Origin: a virus | Length of the DNA: 21,545 nucleotides | IMG/VR virus record: IMGVR_UViG_3300046319_000177 | Span: 1-21,545 of that record | Direction: 5' to 3' (one strand) | Part shown: one piece after another, positions 13,823 to 21,545 of the stretch | How the letters are laid out: each line of letters begins with the position of its first letter | How positions within the stretch are numbered: the stretch's first letter is position 1 | Notes under the pieces: model-generated | What the model was told of the DNA's origin: nothing | The model's database searches: none | Seen by the model: only the letters and a program-made list of their open reading frames with translations | Made by a program: the position numbers and the translations under genes

Positions 13823-16800
13823 ATGCCAGCTGCTCCAAATACTAACTTTGCCGAACAATGGCAGTCAACATACGATGTTTTAAAGAAGTCAATTTCTTAT
13901 AAACAGTTTGATTATGATGAAATCAAACAAGTTCTCATAAGCTATCTCCGAACATATCACCCAGAGTATTTCAATAACCTTATTGAAACGGATGAAATGT
14001 TACCCTTAATAGAGTTGTTCGCATATGTGGGGGAACTGTTTGCGTATAGGGTAGATGTAAACACACAAGAACACATATTGGGAAATGTTACCCGCAAGTC
14101 CTCAGCCCTGCAACTAGCAGCGATGATGGGGTACACGCCCTCTCGCCGGACCCCAGCAACTGGTCTGGTTAAAATAGATACCCTAACTACAACTGAATCA
14201 ATTATCGACCAACAGGGTGTGGATTTAAAAAATAAAGCTGTTAAATGGAACGATCAAACCAATTCAAATTGGCAGCTTCAGTTTGAATTAATCCTCAACA
14301 AAATTGTCAATAATAAGACAGGAATCATAAACGACTCGGATAAGCTGAATCTCGATGGTACGATAGTTGAGAAGTTCTCACTTAATGTTGCGCCAACGAC
14401 GAATGGTGTGTACAGGTATACAGTCAACCTCGATAAGCTAAATTTACCGATGGAGCTCGTTCCGGTAAAATTAACTGAGAGCGCCATCGCTGAGTATCCA
14501 GCATCGGGGGATAGATCACTCGATATTCTTAGACTCAATGACGGATTTGGAGTAGGGTCAAGAAACACTGGATACTTCTTTCTAACCAAGCAAGGGCACT
14601 TATCACCAACCCCCTTGTTCTTTGACGGCGCGACAGTAAACCACACAGAGGCACTGCGGATCAACGGTATCAATGACACAGATGTCTGGCTCGCGGAATT
14701 GACCTCGAGTGGCGATTTCGTTCGCCATTGGACTCAAGTTGATAATATTGCATACAATAGCCCAACAAACGATCGCAATGTGTTTCAAGTTGAGACTCTT
14801 GAGGGTGATGGGATTCAATTGGTGTTTGGAGATGGTAACTACTCTAATGTACCCACTGGCCATTTTACTCTCTGGACTCGTGCTAGTGAGGCTCTCACAC
14901 AATCAATCCCCGTGTCGGCGATACAGAAGCGAGTGATGATACTTGAGTACCAAGACTTGTATGGTAACAAACAACGTTGTACCGTACAATTCTCTCTAAC
15001 AACTCCAATTGAGAATCAATCTGAGTCTGAATCGATTAGAAAACTTCAGCGAGCAGTTCCTGGTGTGTACTATACTCAGGACAGGATGGTTAATGCTCAA
15101 GATCACGAGGGGTACCTACTCCAAGATCCATCCATCGTAAAAATTAAGGCGGTCAATCGAAGCTTCACAGGTCAGTCGAAATATTCAGGCTGGAATGATG
15201 GTAGTGAAGTGTACGAAAATGTAAAAATATTCAGCAATGATGGTGCATTCTACTTCAAGCCAACCATCAAACTAAAGGAAGTTCTCAATCCCAATAACTC
15301 AATCCCAACAATTGTGTTCGCCCTCACACATGTGGAGCCATTACTTGCTGCACCTGACCTCTGGTTGGGTATTGTGCAGAGAAATGCGGCGAATGTGCAG
15401 GTTAGGACGTACCTTACGATACCAGAGCGCTCTCAGCTTGTCAACGCTCTTGATTTGCTGACTAGTGGCGGTACAGTCGGCTTCAAGTGGGACATTATGA
15501 CAAACACTTGGATAATCGGATTGAACCTGACTGTAACTCCTGATATTACAATCAATGTAATGACATCGACGCGGGGTTGGGTAATAACCTCATATACCGC
15601 CGCGACTATATTCTCCAGCGCAACAACTAAGTTTTGGAACTATTCGCTGGGATCTCAATTAGATTATGATACCCTATTACCAACCGCCGATCGAATTACA
15701 ATCCTGAAAGCTAACATCAACAAAACAAAAAATGGTGTGCTTACAGACGATGTTGTGTTTAAGGTCGCTGGCAACGTGGTCACATATTCTTCACTACCAA
15801 ATCAAACTACCGTAGATCTATCAAAAGTAGAACTAATTGGTTCCGATTCGAATGGTGATGGGTTCCCAGAAGATCTTGCAGCTGAGTCACTACTAAACTC
15901 AATATACACCTTCGCCGTACCGCAGAATACCGCTATTGATTTAACGCTACCCGACAAGTATCTGCGGGGATTTGGTGACATCAGTGCAGTGTATGGAAAC
16001 TCTGCCTCGGTGATATGGGCAGAAGATCCAACTGGGTTGTCTGGTCAATTGGCTAATGTGATCAAAATTGTCAACACAGGGCCCAACACTCAGATTACGG
16101 TAGTTGTACGCGACTTTGTATACTTGTCTCGTCCTAATACCAACTCAGATTTTGTCATTCAAGAGGATACGGATTCTGTCAGATTAAATTACGCTTATGA
16201 CTTCGCTCATAACCTATACATTCGTTACCCTGGACGAAAAGATTTGAACTTTTTATGGGAGCACTACACAGACTCGTTCAACCTGGTAGATCCGGTGCAC
16301 ACCAACGTCAATGATTTGTACATAATCACCAAGCAGTACTACGTTGATACTCTGAACTGGCTCCAATCAGACGCTCCTCAGCCAGAAGTACCTAGTTACT
16401 TCCAACTCAAGACGTCGTATTCTGCCTACCTGCAGAATGCGATGATGTCTGATGAGGTGATACTTCGCCCCGGTAAATTCAAAGTACTGTACGGCAAAAA
16501 TGCTCCACCACAAAGCCGTGCAAAAATTCAACTCGTTGTCAACAACCTATCAACATCTTCGGACATGGTTAAGACTGATGTGATATCACTCATTCGTCAA
16601 TACTTCGACATTTCCAACATCGCATTTGGTGATCAATTGTTTTTCTCGAGCCTGGCAGCATATGTTCAGACTAACACCAAATATGACATTCGGTCGATGT
16701 TGTTAGTGCCGCTGTACCCAGAATTTCAATTTGGAGACTTGTACCAGGTGCAAAGTGCTGCTGATGAAATCTTAATTGCAGATGTGTCGGCAGCGGATAT

Positions 16801-16843
16801 TCAAATAGTTGACACACTAACAGCTACAAACCTCAGACAGTAA
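13823..16843 (+). CDS. 6: gp6-like baseplate wedge protein
   Basis: 1006 residues, clearly longer than T4 gp6 (660). The N-terminal 115 residues carry the gp6/gpJ pattern: YDEIKQVLISYL, then MLPLIELFAYVGELFAYRVDV, then a helix and LAAMMGYTPSRR. This is the part that packs wedges together. The middle holds long beta-rich stretches, including segments (about 450-720) with no clear T4 equivalent. The C-terminal part has AKIQLVVNNL and VISLIRQYFDISNIAFGDQLFFSSL, typical of the last gp6 domain. In T4 twelve copies form the ring that joins wedges to the hub. No good ribosome binding site precedes the ATG. It follows gp25 as in T4, and a late octamer lies 60 bp upstream. Confidence 0.86.
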   Translation: MPAAPNTNFAEQWQSTYDVLKKSISYKQFDYDEIKQVLISYLRTYHPEYFNNLIETDEMLPLIELFAYVGELFAYRVDVNTQEHILGNVTRKSSALQLAAMMGYTPSRRTPATGLVKIDTLTTTESIIDQQGVDLKNKAVKWNDQTNSNWQLQFELILNKIVNNKTGIINDSDKLNLDGTIVEKFSLNVAPTTNGVYRYTVNLDKLNLPMELVPVKLTESAIAEYPASGDRSLDILRLNDGFGVGSRNTGYFFLTKQGHLSPTPLFFDGATVNHTEALRINGINDTDVWLAELTSSGDFVRHWTQVDNIAYNSPTNDRNVFQVETLEGDGIQLVFGDGNYSNVPTGHFTLWTRASEALTQSIPVSAIQKRVMILEYQDLYGNKQRCTVQFSLTTPIENQSESESIRKLQRAVPGVYYTQDRMVNAQDHEGYLLQDPSIVKIKAVNRSFTGQSKYSGWNDGSEVYENVKIFSNDGAFYFKPTIKLKEVLNPNNSIPTIVFALTHVEPLLAAPDLWLGIVQRNAANVQVRTYLTIPERSQLVNALDLLTSGGTVGFKWDIMTNTWIIGLNLTVTPDITINVMTSTRGWVITSYTAATIFSSATTKFWNYSLGSQLDYDTLLPTADRITILKANINKTKNGVLTDDVVFKVAGNVVTYSSLPNQTTVDLSKVELIGSDSNGDGFPEDLAAESLLNSIYTFAVPQNTAIDLTLPDKYLRGFGDISAVYGNSASVIWAEDPTGLSGQLANVIKIVNTGPNTQITVVVRDFVYLSRPNTNSDFVIQEDTDSVRLNYAYDFAHNLYIRYPGRKDLNFLWEHYTDSFNLVDPVHTNVNDLYIITKQYYVDTLNWLQSDAPQPEVPSYFQLKTSYSAYLQNAMMSDEVILRPGKFKVLYGKNAPPQSRAKIQLVVNNLSTSSDMVKTDVISLIRQYFDISNIAFGDQLFFSSLAAYVQTNTKYDIRSMLLVPLYPEFQFGDLYQVQSAADEILIADVSAADIQIVDTLTATNLRQ

Positions 16844-16865
16844 GGTTATCGGAATCATCACACTC

Positions 16866-16873
16866 TATAAATA
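16866..16873 (+). promoter_or_regulatory. T4-type late promoter (TATAAATA) overlapping a terminator arm
   Basis: Exact octamer whose last five bases are also the first bases of the left arm of the hairpin at 16869-16902. By T4 spacing the start point would be near 16879-16880, just past that arm. The leader to the ATG at 16965 would be about 85 nt. Confidence 0.75.
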
Positions 16874-16904
16874 CTACACTCCTTGATCGTGGTGTAGTAT
16901 TTTT
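16869..16904 (+). terminator. Rho-independent terminator after gp6
   Basis: An 11-bp stem (AAATACTACAC 16869-16879, complement 16892-16902) with a 12-nt loop runs into five T residues (16900-16904). It lies 26 bp after the gp6 stop. Only read-through RNA from gp6 would contain both arms. Confidence 0.75.
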
Positions 16905-16964
16905 CCGTGCGTCCACTACGTATCTAGCCCTAGTACTCCGATACTCACTAAAGGTGCCTGAATA

Positions 16965-19900
16965 ATGTTTGAAGAATTTGGTAGCGACTATACACGCAAG
17001 AACCTGGATTTAGATTCGCTGCTCCCTGGTGTGAATCAGTCTGAAGTGTCTAGCAGCATGTTATCTACGGTATTTCAACGATGGCTCACCAAACCTGAAG
17101 TTACAAATGTTGCTGGTACGATCGGATTTCCACTGACAAATGTATCTGAAGCTATCCTGGAAACTACAACAGGCCGCCAAGCCTACCAACTGTCGCCAGT
17201 ATACTCAGTACAGTATGGAACAGAAGAAACGATCTTAAACTGGGCTGATATTCTACGCAAAGCTGCCCATACTGGCATTGACCCTACCAGATATCGTGAG
17301 TGGGGTAAGGTTAGTCAAATGAATTTTGCTCCACCTATCGCGCTGGATAAATTCATCCACTATAACGACTATTTCTGGGCAAATCCCGACAACGTCACTG
17401 AGAAACCGGATTACATCACAATTACACGAGATGTGGCTGTGCCTAATGCTTGGAGTGCATCAAATAAGTGGTACACTCAAGCTCAGATTGAGTCTCCATT
17501 CTTGTATGGGTTGTCGACAAATCCCACAGCATCGTGGACAGGAATTGCAAAACAAGCAGTTCTACCTATCATTGAGTTTGATGACATTGAGCTCAATGCC
17601 TGGTCGCAAGTACACAGGACCTGGAATCACCGACAAACACTTTCGGATCAGTGGACGACATCGATTACAGATCCGACTGATCTACAAATTCAAGATCCGT
17701 TGTTTCCACTATTGTGGGAACTTGTCGATGAGAGAGTATCACCATGTGTGCACCAACCACTACTACTGACTCCACACGCCTCACAACTCATCACTCAACC
17801 AACAACTCAAGTATACTGCCCAGCCTTTCTATTTGGACAGGATGCTATCATAGTTCATCATAATGGGAAGCGCGTATTCAACTATATCGAAGTTGAAACT
17901 CCTGGGTCCCAATATAGTACAGAAATTCAATTTCTGACCCCTGTTGTTGGTAGCGTGGAAATTTTCCACGGAGCTCAAACCGCGGCAGACGTTGGTAGGG
18001 AAGATGTGGTTACAAAAGTGCTATCATCAGCGGCTGTATTCACAGACTTTGCTGGTATTGAAGTCTCGGGTACTATTAGAAAAAATCTAACTAAGTATCG
18101 ATACACTGACCAGGTAAAGTCTGCACACTCTCAACAACCCAGATTTAATTTGTACGATGTTGCTACGAGTGAGTTGCACTCAATTGGTACCATATGGGAA
18201 TATGTTGGAGACCCCGATGCGGGGGTTACACCTCAACTCAACAAACGCATTTGGGTATCAAATGGCCGTGAAGACTTCAAGTTTTCGACTGACCTCGCTA
18301 CATCCACAAACGAGTTGTTGGCCTTCAAACACAGTTCGAACTTCAGCACAATCTGGAGAGGGCCACACCAATATGTGCCACGCTATGTGAATCAAGATAG
18401 GGTTGCTGATGGCGAACTGCCTGGAGTTTCTGTCCCGCCTGGGTCGGGGACTTGGGAACCATCACCACTGCTGGCAGCGAACCCTATGCGCGAAACTCGC
18501 CGAGTTGTTAGATATAGTGAGATTGCTCCCCATTTCAAGTCAATTAGCGAACATCAACCACCCACTGGTGGTGCTCCGACAGATTGGTCGCTCGGTGGAA
18601 TCATTAAGATAGCGCACGGTGGAGAAATTCATTGGATATCGTCAATGATTGCTAAGCACATTGCAATGCCTAATCTGATTAACTTCATTATTGATCAAAC
18701 CTACGCACACACAGCATTCGTCGAGCAGCAGGCTACATTATTGTTGGCGGATCTAATTGCTACTGCGGAACATAACGCTGAAACGATTGCGGCTGTAATA
18801 TACAGTTCGATTAAAACCGCTGCAGTGACTAGCGGTACAAATGATTTAGTGTTCCAAGATTCGGCAACCTATAATGTGACCACGGGCGTGGGCTTCCCAA
18901 ATTTGGTACCGTCGCTAGCTATGTATGGCATTGTACCACTCATTACTCCAACTCTGGTCGTAGACCCATCACTTGGGGTAATATCGCTAACCTCCCACAC
19001 AGGATCCAAGCGTATCCTAGCAGTCAACAAAGCCAGGCATGACTCGGTAGTATCTAGTGTAGTAGCGACAGGATCTGTTGTGACAGCAAATGTCCCACCA
19101 CTTCCTATAGCTAGAAATGCTCTCTGGTTGAACACATCAACCAACCAACTAATGAGTTTGGTAGTCGACTACATCGCGACTTCAGCACCACAAGGCCTAA
19201 TCCCAACTGGTAAGTTCTGGTTAGAAACACCAACAAATGTACTGTACCAAATGACTAATTTGGGTTGGGTAATCGTACCTACCATTCGTGCGTGGCACAC
19301 CCTCGACACTGCTGTCATACTAGCGCAAGTGCAGCTATTATTTGAGACAGACCTACACAAGCGAACCCTGGAGCGCAATCCACAACCACTTTCGTTACTG
19401 GATATTAACACACAGCACACAGCACTCGAAGCTAGTGGGTTGACCAAGGCATACCAAACCGCCTACAAGCGATTGGTACGCACCCGAAATCAGACTAATA
19501 CACTAACTCGATCGTATGTTGCTACAAAGGCGTTTACGTGGTGGTACGGCAATACATTCACCCCCGCTATCAATGCACCTTACCCAACCATTCCCGTCGA
19601 GTGGGCAAATACTACATTGGAGATTTACTCCAATCTATATGGAACCTCATATCCGCACCGCGAACCATGGTGCCTGCAAGGTTACATAAACGAACCCACC
19701 TGGTGGAAGGCTGAGTACTCTGACCAATCTCGTTTTCGAGTGTGGACTCAGACAATGTGGGAAAATATTGCTCAAGGGATTGTCCCACCTGGATATCCAC
19801 TGCCAGACGATGTTGCTATTTCAAGTGGAGTAGCAGGCGAAGTATTGGGTTGTGTCAGAACATCAGTTAATACAACTGACTATACAACTTCTGATGGAAT

Positions 19901-21545
19901 TTTACCAGACGGTCTGCTTCCGCCTTATTGGGTGCCTGTATCACTGACTGATCAGCAAGTAGACGGGCAGCAGTTATTGACAAATATATCTGCGATAGGA
20001 TCCACCACTCCTCCATCAGTACTCCCATATAGAGCAGGTAGCAACTCGGAGTTTATCTGGAGATGGTCTGACGACTTCGTCAGAGCTCGACTACAAACAG
20101 CACACGCAGCAGATCCTTTTGAATTCTACAAATTGGTGGTCATGCAAGCTGACACTATTGTAGTTGGTGGGTTAACAATTAACACTAATACTCACAATGT
20201 CCACTCTCAACTAGACTCCCTACTTGGTGACAATCTCCACTCGGACAGATCACTAATGAGTCTTGTTGTACTCTTCAGCAGATACAACAATTTGTTGAGC
20301 GTCAACGACTCACCCCTACTTGCTTGGAAGTCTTGGACTACCAAGCTTGCTTATCAAACAGGCTCACTAATAGTTCCTCAGACTCTCCGAATATATGAAG
20401 AGTGTTCACCACTGACAAACTACAAACTTGCACTCAAGCGCACCGAGAATGTAAAAACTATATCATTCTCAAATCTTATCGTGACACTCAATAAGGCAGG
20501 ATCCCCACTCACGCTACCTGCAGGTACTGGAGACGATTGGGAATATAAGATCGATACTTCTGAGTCCATTGTGGAAACCCGCCGCCGGTACGGAATGTTG
20601 AGACGCTCCGTGACATGGAAGCCTTCCCTACTCGCATTTCAATGTGTGGGTAGTGCACCTTGGATTACAGGAGAGGCAATTACTATAGTAATTGATGGAG
20701 TGTCTAGTGTATTATATGTGCGTAATATGCCGCATATTACAACCTCTTCACACAGCTTTTTCCAACTATGTGATGACATCGACCAATCACTAATATCCCA
20801 AGGGACCACAGCGGTGTTTGGAATGAACGAATTCGTTGCAGAAGCTAAATCTATAGAGTCCACATTTCACTCAGCTGTTGATAGTGTGAAGCGAGTTTGG
20901 GAGTATATTGTTCCGGATAGAAATGAAATTATCCCATTTGAGTTTCCAGTTGTTGTTACAGGTATACAGAATCTAATCGACTTCATTCACTCATATGTGC
21001 GGTTCATGGAGGATGATGGTGTTGTGTTTGCTTATGGTGGAAACCCGACGTACGATCCTGATACTCAAGAATTAGTGGACTGGAATCAGCAAGTTAGACG
21101 AATGTTGAGTACCATATACAATTCATATGGACTGTCAAATCGGAGATATGTACCCGAAGATTCGTACAATACCCGACTAGCGCTAGATATTCCGTATGTA
21201 GAACTCAATCCATTCCGTGATCGGATCTGGGTGAACACTCCTGAAGGTGTGATATGCAACATTTACAATACTCCATACACCACCGAACTACAATCCACAG
21301 CGGCAATATATGATGATATTGGCGATCCGATCACCTCTGATGTAGTTCCGCTGCGTACTGACAGAATCACTACATTCTTTTACGAAAATAAGAATCGTGT
21401 AGGCAATGCAGTACCAAATCAAAACAAGTTCCAACACATTGGATCAGGTAAAGTGTCTGTTGATTACTATGAACACGCGCTACTCTTCGATGCTCAGACT
21501 GCTGGTGGGCTCGTTATCTATGATCCATTTTTAAATATTCAGAAA
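16965..21545 (+). CDS. Giant virion structural protein, partial at 3' end
   Basis: Open from the ATG at 16965 to the last base, 1527 codons with no stop, so the C-terminus is outside the window. AAAGGTG lies 8 nt before the ATG, and an exact late promoter lies about 90 bp upstream. Stretches such as FIHYNDYFWANPD (about 125), PNAWSASNKWY (about 162), HREPWCLQGYINEPTWW (about 898) and LNPFRDRIWVNTPEGV (about 1410), and the end YEHALLFDAQTAGGLVIYDPF, recall very large uncharacterised structural proteins of T4-like marine and large phages. I recall this from memory and have not run a search. Its place directly after gp6 is that of gp7, the outer wedge organiser, in T4. It has no membrane segment or enzyme motif. 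The role as a wedge or tail-fibre-network protein is inference. Confidence 0.82.
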   Translation, partial: MFEEFGSDYTRKNLDLDSLLPGVNQSEVSSSMLSTVFQRWLTKPEVTNVAGTIGFPLTNVSEAILETTTGRQAYQLSPVYSVQYGTEETILNWADILRKAAHTGIDPTRYREWGKVSQMNFAPPIALDKFIHYNDYFWANPDNVTEKPDYITITRDVAVPNAWSASNKWYTQAQIESPFLYGLSTNPTASWTGIAKQAVLPIIEFDDIELNAWSQVHRTWNHRQTLSDQWTTSITDPTDLQIQDPLFPLLWELVDERVSPCVHQPLLLTPHASQLITQPTTQVYCPAFLFGQDAIIVHHNGKRVFNYIEVETPGSQYSTEIQFLTPVVGSVEIFHGAQTAADVGREDVVTKVLSSAAVFTDFAGIEVSGTIRKNLTKYRYTDQVKSAHSQQPRFNLYDVATSELHSIGTIWEYVGDPDAGVTPQLNKRIWVSNGREDFKFSTDLATSTNELLAFKHSSNFSTIWRGPHQYVPRYVNQDRVADGELPGVSVPPGSGTWEPSPLLAANPMRETRRVVRYSEIAPHFKSISEHQPPTGGAPTDWSLGGIIKIAHGGEIHWISSMIAKHIAMPNLINFIIDQTYAHTAFVEQQATLLLADLIATAEHNAETIAAVIYSSIKTAAVTSGTNDLVFQDSATYNVTTGVGFPNLVPSLAMYGIVPLITPTLVVDPSLGVISLTSHTGSKRILAVNKARHDSVVSSVVATGSVVTANVPPLPIARNALWLNTSTNQLMSLVVDYIATSAPQGLIPTGKFWLETPTNVLYQMTNLGWVIVPTIRAWHTLDTAVILAQVQLLFETDLHKRTLERNPQPLSLLDINTQHTALEASGLTKAYQTAYKRLVRTRNQTNTLTRSYVATKAFTWWYGNTFTPAINAPYPTIPVEWANTTLEIYSNLYGTSYPHREPWCLQGYINEPTWWKAEYSDQSRFRVWTQTMWENIAQGIVPPGYPLPDDVAISSGVAGEVLGCVRTSVNTTDYTTSDGILPDGLLPPYWVPVSLTDQQVDGQQLLTNISAIGSTTPPSVLPYRAGSNSEFIWRWSDDFVRARLQTAHAADPFEFYKLVVMQADTIVVGGLTINTNTHNVHSQLDSLLGDNLHSDRSLMSLVVLFSRYNNLLSVNDSPLLAWKSWTTKLAYQTGSLIVPQTLRIYEECSPLTNYKLALKRTENVKTISFSNLIVTLNKAGSPLTLPAGTGDDWEYKIDTSESIVETRRRYGMLRRSVTWKPSLLAFQCVGSAPWITGEAITIVIDGVSSVLYVRNMPHITTSSHSFFQLCDDIDQSLISQGTTAVFGMNEFVAEAKSIESTFHSAVDSVKRVWEYIVPDRNEIIPFEFPVVVTGIQNLIDFIHSYVRFMEDDGVVFAYGGNPTYDPDTQELVDWNQQVRRMLSTIYNSYGLSNRRYVPEDSYNTRLALDIPYVELNPFRDRIWVNTPEGVICNIYNTPYTTELQSTAAIYDDIGDPITSDVVPLRTDRITTFFYENKNRVGNAVPNQNKFQHIGSGKVSVDYYEHALLFDAQTAGGLVIYDPFLNIQK

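Noticed and set aside
17326-20863. Several ORFs of 60-150 codons on both strands within 16965-21545
   Set aside because: All are out of frame with the single 1527-codon open frame, which I followed codon by codon without a stop.
1-21545. CRISPR arrays, IS elements, integrase or attachment sites
   Set aside because: No regularly spaced repeats, transposase motifs or direct-repeat-flanked genes were seen.

Overview
The window is a segment of a T4-supergroup (tailed, contractile) bacteriophage genome. The evidence is the co-occurrence of the late sigma factor gp55, the gp46/gp47 SbcC/SbcD-type recombination nuclease and a set of T4-type baseplate proteins (gp5-like spike, a hub, gp53, gp48/gp54-like tube-fold proteins, gp25, gp6). 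Several exact copies of the T4-type late promoter octamer TATAAATA are also present. No host gene, tRNA, integrase, IS element or CRISPR array is visible. The host cannot be named from the sequence. A peptidoglycan peptidase in the tail hub points to a walled bacterial host. The proteins are larger and more divergent than in T4 itself, which suggests a distant, probably large-genome relative.

Layout. (1) 1-375: regulatory intergenic DNA with palindromes and an exact late promoter, then a small unknown gene (376-702) ending in a bidirectional terminator shared with the opposing operon. (2) 733-8422, minus strand: a compact operon read from right to left. It encodes a nucleotidyltransferase, a gp48-like tube-fold protein with a long low-complexity insert, gp53-like wedge protein, tail hub with a C-terminal M15 peptidase, gp5-like spike without lysozyme, and a gp54-like tube initiator. 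(3) 8423-8532: divergent promoter region. (4) 8533-11986, plus strand: gp55, gp47, gp46. (5) 11997-12494, minus strand: a PD-(D/E)XK nuclease that could be the Holliday-junction resolvase. (6) 12495-13822: gp25 embedded in unusually long, hairpin-rich intergenic DNA. (7) 13823 to the end, plus strand: gp6, a late promoter overlapping a terminator, and a giant structural gene open for at least 1527 codons that runs off the window.

How it fits together. gp55 would direct RNA polymerase to the TATAAATA-type late promoters seen here in front of the structural genes. gp46/gp47, and perhaps the nuclease, would process and recombine replicating DNA, which in T4 is linked to late transcription. The late genes build the baseplate: the hub, spike and tube starters from the minus operon, and the wedge components gp25, gp6 and the giant protein from the plus side.

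The least expected material is non-coding. The flanks of gp25 carry a 17-bp inverted repeat 545 bp apart and at least five strong stem-loops. In three places a late-promoter octamer overlaps or lies just after a hairpin, as if terminator and promoter were built as one insulating cassette.
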